This document shows positions 1 to 8,011 of a stretch of DNA of 36,917 bases, piece after piece. The DNA is from Lachnospira sp. UBA2821 (GTDB lineage: Bacteria > Bacillota > Clostridia > Lachnospirales > Lachnospiraceae). The notes under the pieces are model-generated. The model was not told the DNA's origin. It did no database searches and worked only from the letters and a program-made list of their open reading frames with translations. Each line of letters opens with the position of its first letter. The first letter of the stretch is position 1. The stretch is taken from contig DEGR01000053.1 in assembly GCA_002351535.1 (NCBI GenBank), positions 1-36,917 of the forward strand. The letters run 5' to 3'. The position numbers and the translations under genes are program-made.

Positions 1-35
1 AGCCGGAAGGCTGAACTGTTACTTTCACTCACTTC

Positions 36-692
36 TTACATCTCAAATACTTCATTACAACATTTTATCACATTTTCATCATGCGTTGCAATAATAATAG
101 TTTTCCCCTCATCGTTTATCTCATTTAATGTCATCAATAAATTATCTTTGTTTTTATAATCCAAAGCAGAAGTTGGTTCATCCGCAATAAATATATCCGG
201 TTCTTTTATCAATTCTCTCGCCAAACAAACCCTCTGTCTTTGTCCTCCTGACAATTCATCTCCTTGTTTATATAGAATGTCTTTTATCCTCATCTTTTCT
301 GACATTTCTTCCACTTTAGAATTAATAATTCTTTTTTCTTTTCTTCTTATCATTAATGGAAGTGCAATATTATCATAAACATTTAGTTTAGGTATCAAAT
401 AATAATTTTGGTCTACATATCCAAATTTCATGTTTCTATAATATGCTACTCCTTTATCTTTTAATATTTCACTTACTTTTTTTTCACATATTTTGTATTC
501 TCCTGTATAACATTTGTCCATTAGTCCAATTATATTAAGTAACGATGTCTTGCCCGAACCTGATTCTCCGTATATGCCAAACATATCCGCCTCATGTATA
601 TCCAAACTCAGCCCATCAAAAACTTCTACTTCTTTTCCCTCAGACACTTTGTATTTTTTACATATATTTTTAAGTTCTATTACATTGTACAC
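36..692 (-). CDS. ABC transporter ATP-binding protein (MacB/LolD-like)
   Basis: This 218-residue nucleotide-binding subunit would power the FtsX-type permeases encoded just upstream. Walker A (GESGSGKTS) lies near residue 40, the signature LSGGQRQR near 147, Walker B with catalytic Glu (DIFIADEPTSALD) near 166 and the switch His (ATHDE) near 202. That order and size fit the MacB/LolD/FtsE branch, which drives mechanical transmission or export of peptides and antibiotics rather than solute uptake. The start is GTG; AAGGAG lies 11 bases upstream, over the stop region of the permease gene, so the two genes are coupled. No substrate can be assigned. The window ends just past the stop codon, in a small inverted repeat that may begin a terminator. 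Confidence 0.9.
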   Translation of the reverse strand: MYNVIELKNICKKYKVSEGKEVEVFDGLSLDIHEADMFGIYGESGSGKTSLLNIIGLMDKCYTGEYKICEKKVSEILKDKGVAYYRNMKFGYVDQNYYLIPKLNVYDNIALPLMIRRKEKRIINSKVEEMSEKMRIKDILYKQGDELSGGQRQRVCLARELIKEPDIFIADEPTSALDYKNKDNLLMTLNEINDEGKTIIIATHDENVIKCCNEVFEM

Positions 693-698
693 TTCTCA

Positions 699-1799
699 TT
701 ATACTCCTTCATGTAAACAATTAATTCTTTTAAGTAAGTACACCCATACAATTAGTGTAATACCAATATTAATTATTAGAAAAGTCCAAAAATAACATAT
801 TGTTCTATCCAAATTAATTTTATTATTACTCCACCATAATACCACTGCCAATAAAAATGCCAATGTATTATTTACAACCGACTTTTCCAATAGCAATATA
901 TATATTCTTCCATTATTAATTCCACATCTCTTCAAACAATAAATATTTTCTTTTTCTGTATAAAAGTTCATTATAATCTCAAAAAAGACAGAAACAAAAC
1001 AATATATAAATAAAGAAATCACAACCGGTAATATTCCCAAATAGATATCTTTAAACATTTTAGTAGTATTTTTCTGTAACTCTTTAAAAGAGATTTTATT
1101 ATCTATTTCATTTTTATTTTTCAGACATATATAATACGCCATGTTATAACATTGTAAATTATACTTTTTTATTGTTTGTTTATCATTTGTCAAAACTATG
1201 TTTTCAAATTCTCCTAAAATATCATAAAAGTTCGCGCCTTGTCCATTAAAATTCAACATATTAAAATAATTTTTCTTTAACTTACCAATAACTTCGTACT
1301 TTTCACATCCATAATCACCTTTAACATTTATTTGTTTCCCACAATTATATTTTGCCACGATGTTTCCTCCAATAATAACCTTTTTTTTATTTATATCTTC
1401 TTTCCCAAACCATCGCCCCTGATTCAATTTATATTTTATTTTACACGCATAATCACTTACATATACAAATAACACTCCCTCACCATCTATATTTGCATTA
1501 TTAGTATATAATTCATACCCAACCTTCCTGACACCCTTCTTATTTTTAATCCTTTTAATAACATTTTTATAATTTTGTTTGCTTTCCTCTTTATTACAAT
1601 TATAATAATATGTTGTTTTTTCCCAACGTTCGAAACAATTCGAAATGCTACAATCATATATGTAATCTATATAAAAAAGCAATGATATATATACAAAAAA
1701 TAATATAAATACACTTATAACATTCTCCTTTGCATCCTTAACATACCATTTGAAATATATATTATTTTTTATATTAAATCCAAAATACCTAGTAAACAT
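699..1799 (-). CDS. FtsX/MacB-like ABC permease subunit
   Basis: This integral membrane protein has one N-terminal membrane segment (about residues 20-43), an extracytoplasmic domain of roughly 200 residues, and three more hydrophobic segments at the C terminus. That 1+3 topology is typical of MacB/LolE-type permeases. The segment ENIYCLKRCGINNGRIYILLL resembles the coupling loop found between the last helices of FtsX proteins. A longer reading from TTG at 1817 overlaps the upstream gene by four bases, but the ATG at 1799 has AGAGG seven bases upstream and is preferred. The ATPase gene follows after six bases. The coding region is strikingly A+T rich, with many Lys, Asn, Ile and Tyr codons, unlike the purine and pyrimidine genes further along. 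Substrate unknown. Confidence 0.75.
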   Translation of the reverse strand: MFTRYFGFNIKNNIYFKWYVKDAKENVISVFILFFVYISLLFYIDYIYDCSISNCFERWEKTTYYYNCNKEESKQNYKNVIKRIKNKKGVRKVGYELYTNNANIDGEGVLFVYVSDYACKIKYKLNQGRWFGKEDINKKKVIIGGNIVAKYNCGKQINVKGDYGCEKYEVIGKLKKNYFNMLNFNGQGANFYDILGEFENIVLTNDKQTIKKYNLQCYNMAYYICLKNKNEIDNKISFKELQKNTTKMFKDIYLGILPVVISLFIYCFVSVFFEIIMNFYTEKENIYCLKRCGINNGRIYILLLEKSVVNNTLAFLLAVVLWWSNNKINLDRTICYFWTFLIINIGITLIVWVYLLKRINCLHEGV

Positions 1800-1813
1800 T
1801 AGTATACCTCTTA

Positions 1814-2308
1814 TCAATTTTTTATTCCTATCATCAATACCCCTATATATTTAATAAATTCAAATATATATATCGATATAACAGTATTCATTGAGATAAA
1901 TCCCTTCGTAAATACAATGAATACAAAAAAAATGCCTCCATTGGCAAATACATCATTTATAAAATATTCAAAAAAGCAAAATAATGTCTTCATATATTTA
2001 GATATACCACATTTTAAAAGTACTTCATATGTTTTAGAATTTTTTACTAAGAACAGATTATAAACTTTATAAGTAATAATTATAAATCCAATAAAAATAA
2101 CCAAATAATTAAAACTATCTATTATAATCACCTTAAATATTATTTCAAAATTTATTTTTTGAATATCTTCTGTATCTGTAAATCTGTCTTCTAAAATATA
2201 CTCACCCCAAATTAATATATACATATTTAATAATATATTGCAGATTGTCATCATTAAATATATTTCTCTATTATTTATTATATTCCCTTTAACCAATTTT
2301 CTTATCAA
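1814..2308 (-). CDS. Small FtsX-like membrane subunit of the ABC system
   Basis: This 164-residue protein has four hydrophobic segments (about residues 15-35, 58-83, 105-130 and 138-160) and no large outer domain. The stretch YEVLLKCGISKYMKTLF resembles the FtsX coupling loop, so it looks like a shortened partner of the larger permease downstream, giving a split, two-subunit permease. The start is TTG with GAGG nine bases upstream. The stop overlaps an alternative TTG start of the next gene, so translational coupling is likely. It could instead be a degenerate remnant of a full FtsX protein; length alone cannot decide. Base composition is extremely AT rich. Confidence 0.6.
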   Translation of the reverse strand: MIRKLVKGNIINNREIYLMMTICNILLNMYILIWGEYILEDRFTDTEDIQKINFEIIFKVIIIDSFNYLVIFIGFIIITYKVYNLFLVKNSKTYEVLLKCGISKYMKTLFCFFEYFINDVFANGGIFFVFIVFTKGFISMNTVISIYIFEFIKYIGVLMIGIKN

Positions 2309-2345
2309 TTTTATATTCCTCTATTTATCGTTATATAATATATAC

Positions 2346-2376
2346 AAAAACTGCTGAGTCTTTTATAACTCAGCAG
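2346..2376 (-). terminator. Rho-independent terminator embedded in the end of the VanZ-like gene
   Basis: A perfect 9-bp stem (2351-2359 with 2368-2376) with an 8-base loop is followed on the minus strand by five U residues (2346-2350). The 5' arm lies inside the last codons and the stop of the VanZ-like gene, so the terminator overlaps coding sequence. It separates, at least partly, the secreted-protein/VanZ unit from the ABC genes. Confidence 0.85.
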
Positions 2377-2950
2377 TAACAAACAATCTGTTGATGTGCT
2401 TAAGAAATTCAGGATTAAGTTTATCAATAAGTTTCAATATGCACAACATTAAAAATGCTCCTGATACATTTAATATTACATCATCTATATCAACTGCGTG
2501 ACATGGAAATTCCGTGCATATATTTATTAATGCCTGAATTCCCTCTATAGCAACACTTGTCAAAAAAGATAACGTCATAATTTTTAATGATGAAAAACAT
2601 TTTTCTGCCATATATTTTAAAAAATATACCAATGGCATTAGTAATATAATATTTCCAAAAAACTGTATCAGGCCACTTGTCGATGAAAAATTCTTCATTA
2701 CAGTATCAAATGGCTTGATATTTAACCATCTTGCATTTTTATAAATATGTTCACCTGTTGAAGAGTAAATAATAAATACCGGAAAAACTGTCACTTTCAC
2801 TAATAAAACAAAGTAAAACAGATATGCATAATAACATAATAATTTTTTTCCCGGATTCAGTTTATTCTTTTTAAACAACATATAATACACTAAACATAAT
2901 ACTGCAAATATAATAAAAAATGGTATTGGATGAATATCTAGTATAATCAT
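2363..2950 (-). CDS. VanZ-like family membrane protein
   Basis: This 195-residue protein has about five hydrophobic segments. It carries the VanZ-family pattern: an NIKPFDTVMKNF segment after the second helix, a GNIILLMPLVYFL helix, a TSVAIEGIQ segment and a late DIDDVILNVSGAFL motif. VanZ proteins are linked to low-level teicoplanin resistance in enterococci and, more widely, to lipoglycopeptide or cell-envelope stress; their biochemistry is unclear. The ATG has AAGGTG six bases upstream. If the upstream secreted protein is read in the -1 frame, it stops only 12 bases before this ATG, so the two would be tightly coupled. A role in immunity or envelope protection for the peptide/ABC locus is an inference. 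Confidence 0.85.
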   Translation of the reverse strand: MIILDIHPIPFFIIFAVLCLVYYMLFKKNKLNPGKKLLCYYAYLFYFVLLVKVTVFPVFIIYSSTGEHIYKNARWLNIKPFDTVMKNFSSTSGLIQFFGNIILLMPLVYFLKYMAEKCFSSLKIMTLSFLTSVAIEGIQALINICTEFPCHAVDIDDVILNVSGAFLMLCILKLIDKLNPEFLKHINRLFVTAEL

Positions 2951-2962
2951 AATTTCACCTTA

Positions 2963-3126
2963 CTAATCCCTAGAATCCCAAGTAAATGTTACACTGCCAG
3001 TCCATCTTTCACCAGAAAAATTACGTAACCATATTTTTCTAGTCTTTGATGTTTTAAATTTTACAGTTCCAGCCGAAACAGAACTTGTAAATTTCATTTT
3101 TCCGTCCCAACCAAATAGTTTTTTTG
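2963..3126 (-). other. -1 frame extension of the secreted protein, with A_AAA_AAC slippery site
   Basis: On the minus strand the zero frame reads CAA AAA AAC at 3126-3118, so heptamer A_AAA_AAC (3124-3118) sits in the frame required for -1 slippage. Slipping there continues as LFGWDGKMKF and so on for 51 codons to a TAG at 2965-2963, giving a 124-residue precursor rich in Ser, Thr, Val, Lys and Trp, like a small beta-sandwich secreted protein. The stop then falls 12 bases before the VanZ-like ATG, with AAGGTG between. One extra A would have the same effect as slippage, so a homopolymer sequencing error, phase variation or a true frameshift mutation are all possible. Confidence 0.6.
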
Positions 3127-3336
3127 AGCCAAAACCACACCCATGTCACATCCTTCTGTTCCTACCTTTGGTACAACATTAACTTTTATATAAGACTTAG
3201 GTTTTATGTATTTTGAAAAAACACCACCAGTCATATCATATGTGCTACTATAACTCTTATCAGATGCAATTACTGTCATAGTCATAATTCCACAGCACAA
3301 CACTATCCCTAAAGTTTTAAATATTCTTTTCTTCAT
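3094..3336 (-). CDS. Sec-type secreted small protein, zero-frame product (80 aa)
   Basis: The product begins with a basic N terminus (MKKRIFK), a hydrophobic core (about residues 8-23) and a plausible signal peptidase site after VIASD. After cleavage only about 55 residues remain in this frame. GAGGAGA lies 7 bases upstream of the ATG. The frame ends at 3094, soon after a seven-A run; the -1 frame continues as a sensible protein (see the entry at 2963-3126), so this is probably a shortened form, a frameshifted gene, or the zero-frame product of programmed frameshifting. I do not recognise the family. The next gene is VanZ-like and then an ABC exporter, which suggests a secreted effector or peptide, but that is inference. 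Confidence 0.6.
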   Translation of the reverse strand: MKKRIFKTLGIVLCCGIMTMTVIASDKSYSSTYDMTGGVFSKYIKPKSYIKVNVVPKVGTEGCDMGVVLAQKNYLVGTEK

Positions 3337-3366
3337 ATTTATCTCCTCTCATTTGTCTTATGTTAT

Positions 3367-3395
3367 ATAGTATATATATATATATATTATGTCAA
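3367..3395 (-). promoter_or_regulatory. Sigma-A-type promoter of the secreted-protein gene
   Basis: TTGACA (3395-3390) is followed by a 17-base, purely A/T alternating spacer and a -10-like TACTAT (3372-3367). The -35 matches consensus exactly and the -10 matches four of six. It lies about 30 bases before the ATG. The alternating TA spacer is a simple-sequence tract that could change length by slippage and so alter promoter strength. Confidence 0.6.
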
Positions 3396-3516
3396 GTATT
3401 TTAACTAATTTTTTTTACCAATTACCTTAATCTATAATTCTTCAAACAGTGGTTTAATATTAGCCCTCTTAAAACAATGTCACGTCTACTATAAAGCAAT
3501 ATTTCTTAAATTATAC

Positions 3517-4893
3517 CTATTCAAAAAATCTTAACACTTCACCTATATTTCTCACACCCGTTATCTTCATGCTACTATTACCGTTCTTTTCAATTTTTTC
3601 TATATTAGCATATGGTACTATACACTGCGTAAACCCCATCTTTTCTGCTTCCGTTATTCTCTGGGACACCTGACTTATCGCCCTTACCTCTCCTGACAAT
3701 CCAATTTCTCCAAATGCTATAGTATTTGACGGAATTATTTTATCTTTATAACTTGATATAATTGCTAATATTATTCCTAAATCAAGTGCCGGTTCGTTTA
3801 CCTTTATTCCTCCGGCTATATTTATATATGCATCACATTCTGACAAATGCAGTCCCAACCTCTTTTCTATAACTGCCATAAGAAGATTAACTCTGTTGTA
3901 ATCAGTACCAACCGAAGTCCTTCTAGGCATTCCAAAGTTAGTCTTACACATAAGTGCCTGTATTTCCAACAATACCGGTCTTGTTCCCTCTATTGAACAT
4001 GTAGTAACAGAACCTGATGCATCTTCAGGTCTCCCTTTCAACATGTATTCAGATGGATTTTTGACTTCTACAAGCCCTGTGCCCGCCATCTCAAACACTC
4101 CTATTTCATTAGTTGAACCAAATCTGTTTTTTACCGCTCTCAACACTCTGTAGGACGCATGTCTGTCACCTTCAAAATATAAAACCGTATCTACCATATG
4201 TTCTAAAACTCTTGGTCCTGCAACAACCCCTTCTTTTGTAACATGTCCAACTATAAATATAGATATATTCATCCCTTTGGCAAGCTGTAATAATGTATTC
4301 GTCGATTCTCTTACCTGACTTACACTTCCTGCTGATGATGATATGTTCTCACATATCATTGTCTGAATAGAATCTATTATTACTACATCAGGCTGTAACT
4401 CTTTAATAACTTCTGATATTCCATCCAGATTGACATCGCATAGCAGATATAGATTCTCACCACATGTTCCAATTCTTTGTGCACGAAGTTTTACCTGTTT
4501 ATTTGATTCCTCACCGGATACATATAATACTTTCCTGTCTCCATTATTAACAAGTTGTCTGCACATCTGAAGTAATAAAGTAGATTTACCAATACCCGGG
4601 TCACCTCCTACAAGAACGAGCCCCCCTTTCACAATTCCTCCTCCTAACACACGGTCAAGTTCGTCAATTCCTGTTTTAACCCTTTCTTCTTCCTCTAATG
4701 ATACCTCTGATAATTTGACAGGATGTAATCTCTCGCTGTTTATTCCATTACCACGTCCCTTTCCCGCAGTTTTAACAACCGGTTCCTCTACAAAGCTGTT
4801 CCACTCCCCACAGCCCGGACACTGTCCGAGCCATTTAGACGATTCATAACCACACTCTTTGCAAAAGAATGCACTTCCCTTACTTTTTGCCAT
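3517..4893 (-). CDS. radA: DNA repair protein RadA
   Basis: RadA (Sms) is a RecA-like hexameric ATPase that promotes branch migration and D-loop extension in recombinational repair and transformation. Residues 11-28 hold the four-cysteine zinc finger (CKECG...CPGCG). Walker A (GGDPGIGKST) is at about 96-105, the KNRFG motif specific to RadA is near 255, and the C terminus is the Lon-like domain (IAGGIKVNEPALDLGI). At 458 residues the length is normal. The frame is open further upstream to a GTG at 4932, but that would sit inside a hairpin; the ATG at 4893 has GGAAAGG upstream and gives the usual MAKSK start. The gene lies downstream of a small conserved gene with a terminator-like hairpin between them. 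Confidence 0.97.
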   Translation of the reverse strand: MAKSKGSAFFCKECGYESSKWLGQCPGCGEWNSFVEEPVVKTAGKGRGNGINSERLHPVKLSEVSLEEEERVKTGIDELDRVLGGGIVKGGLVLVGGDPGIGKSTLLLQMCRQLVNNGDRKVLYVSGEESNKQVKLRAQRIGTCGENLYLLCDVNLDGISEVIKELQPDVVIIDSIQTMICENISSSAGSVSQVRESTNTLLQLAKGMNISIFIVGHVTKEGVVAGPRVLEHMVDTVLYFEGDRHASYRVLRAVKNRFGSTNEIGVFEMAGTGLVEVKNPSEYMLKGRPEDASGSVTTCSIEGTRPVLLEIQALMCKTNFGMPRRTSVGTDYNRVNLLMAVIEKRLGLHLSECDAYINIAGGIKVNEPALDLGIILAIISSYKDKIIPSNTIAFGEIGLSGEVRAISQVSQRITEAEKMGFTQCIVPYANIEKIEKNGNSSMKITGVRNIGEVLRFFE

Positions 4894-4911
4894 TATTTTC
4901 TTACCTTTCCC

Positions 4912-4950
4912 ACTATAAAACAAGCGACGCACATTTGTCTATGCGTCGCT
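4912..4950 (-). terminator. GC-rich hairpin between the 137-aa gene and radA
   Basis: A perfect 9-bp stem (AGCGACGCA at 4950-4942 with TGCGTCGCT at 4931-4923) and a 10-base loop are followed on the minus strand by TTGTTTTATA. It is placed to terminate the upstream 137-residue gene, and it ends about 30 bases before the radA ATG. It would also be in the radA leader if radA has a promoter further upstream. Confidence 0.6.
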
Positions 4951-5011
4951 GTATTACAATGTATTCAACCTAATGATATTATAGATATATTACATTATTA
5001 CATTAAATATA

Positions 5012-5425
5012 TCATATTTTAACTACCTTAACGTCAACAGGTTTTCCCGGGTCAAGTTCAACACTAAGAACAAGTTTTCCACCAAGATTTGCTTTCATCT
5101 TACCAACATTAGTATTGTCTATATACACTTTATACTCTGCTCCATCTTCCGCCTCAACAGTTACCTGGGCATCTCCATAACCCTCAACGGTAAATTCCAT
5201 CTCGTCTTCTGTCTCATCGAAATTATTAACAGCAGTTCCCGGTACTGACTCATATACGAACATACCATTTCTCTCTAACTTGGTTATCTCTTTAAAAGTC
5301 TTTACCTTATACATATCACCTTTATACTCAAAATCAGAAAGTTTTGATTTTGAATCAAGCTCATAATTACCAAAACTTAATTTTCCATTGTCTTCGGCAC
5401 GTAACAATTCATTTATAACAGACAT
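5012..5425 (-). CDS. Conserved small protein of unknown function
   Basis: A 137-residue, acidic, probably cytoplasmic protein with no signal peptide, no membrane segment and no recognised catalytic motif. The N terminus (MSVINELLRAEDNGKLSFGNYEL) is followed by a part predicted to be beta-rich (EGYGDAQVTVEAEDGAEYKVYIDNTNVGKMKANLGGKLVLSVEL), suggesting a small beta-sandwich. AGGAGG lies 6 bases upstream of the ATG. I recall similar proteins in Lachnospiraceae carrying the label endosialidase, but nothing here supports a sialidase. It stands alone between clpC and radA. Confidence 0.75.
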   Translation of the reverse strand: MSVINELLRAEDNGKLSFGNYELDSKSKLSDFEYKGDMYKVKTFKEITKLERNGMFVYESVPGTAVNNFDETEDEMEFTVEGYGDAQVTVEAEDGAEYKVYIDNTNVGKMKANLGGKLVLSVELDPGKPVDVKVVKI

Positions 5426-5531
5426 TTTATTTCCTCCTTGTGTGTTTTATAGATTTGATAATTTTTCATAACACATTTTTATATAATTACATTATATATT
5501 ATTATTCAAAAATATTCTACATTTTCCTACA

Positions 5532-7991
5532 CTAATTAACAGAAATTTTAAACTTTTTATCTGCAACTGAAACAGTAACTTTGTCGCCCCGTTTTGCATT
5601 CTGGTTTAAGATTTCTTCTGATACACCATCTTCTATAACACTCTGTATTTTTCTCCTTAACGGTCTTGCACCATATTTAGAATCGAAGCTTTCATCAATT
5701 AGAAGATTTTTTGCACTAGGTGTTACTACAAGCTTAATTCCTAACTGCTCATCTGCACGTTTAACAACATCTTTAAGCATAATTGTAACAATTTTTTTCA
5801 TATCATCTTTTGTAAGTGAATGGAATACTAACAGTTCATCTATTCGGTTGATGAACTCCGGCTTAAATAACATTTTCACTTCATCCATTACAGCTTTTTT
5901 CATTCTGTTATAATCAGCTTTAACATCTTCACCGGCAGAAAATCCAAGCTTTTTGGGTTCAACAATTCTCTGTGCGCCAACATTCGAAGTCATTATAATT
6001 ATAGTATTTTTGAAGTCTACTTTTTTACCATTATTATCTGTAATATGTCCTTCGTCAAGAACCTGCAGCAATATATTAAATACATCCGGATGTGCTTTCT
6101 CTATCTCATCAAATAACACTACAGAATATGGGTTTTTCCTAACACGTTCACTTAACTGTCCGCCTTCTTCATATCCGACATATCCTGGAGGTGAACCAAT
6201 CATCTTTGATACACTATGCTTTTCCATATACTCAGACATATCAACCCTTATTATTGCTTTTTCACTTCCAAATACACTTTCAGCAAGTGCTTTAGATAAC
6301 TCCGTCTTTCCGACTCCCGTAGGTCCAAGGAATAAAAACGAACCTATAGGTCTTCTAGGGTCTTTTAACCCTACTCTTCCTCTTTTTACTGCTTTCGCAA
6401 CAGCCGTAACCGCTTCACTCTGTCCTATTACTCTCTTATGAAGCATATCTTCGAGCTTTCTTAATTTAACCATCTCAGACTCTTCAATCTGCTTTGCAGG
6501 AATTTTAGTCCATTCTGATACAACAAGAGCAATGTCATTCCCTGTTACAACAGGTTTATCTTCTCCATTTTCTTCCTGCTTGTTCTTAATCTTTAAAAGT
6601 TTATCTTCTTTTTTCTGCTGTTCTTTTTTCAATACTGAAGCTTGTTCAAACTCTCCTGAACATATCGCATCCTCTTTTTCTTTCGCAAGATTCTTTATCT
6701 CCAGTTCAAGTTTTGCAATCTGGCTGTTAGCATTAACTGCATTTAACTTAACTTTGGATGCTGCTTCATCCATAAGGTCTATTGCTTTATCCGGAAGATA
6801 TCTGTCATTAATATATCTTTCTGACATCGTTGCTGCTGCCTCAAGCGCCTCATCAGTAATTACAACGTTATGATGCTCTTCATATTTTTCTTTAAGTCCC
6901 TTAAGAATGTCTATTGTTTTCGCTACATCAGGTTCTTCAACCGTTACAGGCTGAAATCTCCTTGCTAATGCGGCATCCTTCTCAAAATATTTCCTATATT
7001 CATCTCTCGTTGTTGCACCAATAATCTGCATTTCGCCTCTGGCAAGTGCCGGTTTTAAAATGTTTGCAGCATCAATAGCCCCTTCTGCACCGCCTGCACC
7101 AATAATAGTGTGAATTTCATCAATAAACAATATGATGTCTCCATCATTTTTTACCTCAGCAATCAGTCTCTTGATTCTTTCTTCAAATTCACCTCTGTAT
7201 TTTGAACCAGCTACCATTCCGGCTACATCAAGTGTTAAAATTCTTTTGTTTTTCATTGTCTCAGGAACAAGACCATTTACAATGAGTGAAGCCATTCCCT
7301 CAACAACCGCCGTCTTTCCAACTCCGGGTTCACCGACAAGACACGGATTATTCTTCGTTCTTCTGCATAATATCTGTATAATTCTTGTCATCTCTGTCTG
7401 CCTGCCAATTACAGGATCTATCTGGTGCTCTTTAGCCAATTCATTCAAATCTGTAGTGAACTGAGCTATCATAGGTGATGAATTCTTAGAATTTCCTGAA
7501 CCTGATTTAGTCATTTTGTTATTCTGTAAATCCTGCTTATATTGGTTAAAATCTTTTCCCATAGCCGTAATAATATCATAATACATTTTCTGAATATTAA
7601 GACCTAATGTATTCATTAACCTTGCAGCAACGCAATCCTGTTCCTTTATCATGGCAATGAGAATATGTTCTGTTCCTACAAGAAATGTATGGAAACGTTT
7701 TGCCTCCTGAACACTGCTTTCAAGTATTTCCTTTGCACGTGGTGTAAAACCTTCAGGCTCAGCTACATTAACCGGCTTGATAGGCGAAACAAAATCTTCC
7801 ATAAGACTATATATTTTTTCCACTGTAACCCCATGTTTTCTAAGGACAACAGACGCTGTACAATCATCAACGTCAACCAAAGCCGCAAGAATATGTTCTG
7901 TTCCCACATAACAGTGGTTTAATTCATCTGCTATACTTTCAGCTCTATTTAGAACCTGTTTCGATTTCTTAGTAAATCTATTATCCACCAA
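5532..7991 (-). CDS. clpC: ATP-dependent Clp protease ATP-binding subunit ClpC
   Basis: An 819-residue Hsp100 unfoldase that feeds substrates to ClpP in cytoplasmic protein quality control. In order it has two Clp N repeats (about 1-150), the first AAA+ module with Walker A GEPGVGKTA (about 225) and Walker B ILFIDEIHT, a UVR/middle coiled region (about 420-465), and the second AAA+ module with Walker A GPTGVGKTE (about 555), the GSPPGYVGYEEGGQL pore-side segment and the C-terminal D2-small domain. The start appears to be TTG with GGAGG nine bases upstream; an adjoining GTG is the alternative. The usual ctsR-mcsA-mcsB partners are not beside it; instead a cohesin-domain membrane protein gene ends 20 bases upstream, with no terminator visible between. 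Confidence 0.96.
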   Translation of the reverse strand: MVDNRFTKKSKQVLNRAESIADELNHCYVGTEHILAALVDVDDCTASVVLRKHGVTVEKIYSLMEDFVSPIKPVNVAEPEGFTPRAKEILESSVQEAKRFHTFLVGTEHILIAMIKEQDCVAARLMNTLGLNIQKMYYDIITAMGKDFNQYKQDLQNNKMTKSGSGNSKNSSPMIAQFTTDLNELAKEHQIDPVIGRQTEMTRIIQILCRRTKNNPCLVGEPGVGKTAVVEGMASLIVNGLVPETMKNKRILTLDVAGMVAGSKYRGEFEERIKRLIAEVKNDGDIILFIDEIHTIIGAGGAEGAIDAANILKPALARGEMQIIGATTRDEYRKYFEKDAALARRFQPVTVEEPDVAKTIDILKGLKEKYEEHHNVVITDEALEAAATMSERYINDRYLPDKAIDLMDEAASKVKLNAVNANSQIAKLELEIKNLAKEKEDAICSGEFEQASVLKKEQQKKEDKLLKIKNKQEENGEDKPVVTGNDIALVVSEWTKIPAKQIEESEMVKLRKLEDMLHKRVIGQSEAVTAVAKAVKRGRVGLKDPRRPIGSFLFLGPTGVGKTELSKALAESVFGSEKAIIRVDMSEYMEKHSVSKMIGSPPGYVGYEEGGQLSERVRKNPYSVVLFDEIEKAHPDVFNILLQVLDEGHITDNNGKKVDFKNTIIIMTSNVGAQRIVEPKKLGFSAGEDVKADYNRMKKAVMDEVKMLFKPEFINRIDELLVFHSLTKDDMKKIVTIMLKDVVKRADEQLGIKLVVTPSAKNLLIDESFDSKYGARPLRRKIQSVIEDGVSEEILNQNAKRGDKVTVSVADKKFKISVN

Positions 7992-8011
7992 CTTCTTTTT
8001 CCTCCAATTAT

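Noticed and set aside
2963..3336. Assignment of the secreted protein to the lactococcin 972 family
   Set aside because: The locus layout is similar, but the mature sequence lacks the Trp/Gly/His pattern I associate with that family.
5012..5425. Endosialidase function for the 137-residue protein
   Set aside because: No sialidase motif and far too short; the label seems to be propagated annotation.
5581..7922. Several plus-strand open frames inside clpC
   Set aside because: They are antisense shadows of a strongly conserved gene, without ribosome binding sites or family resemblance.
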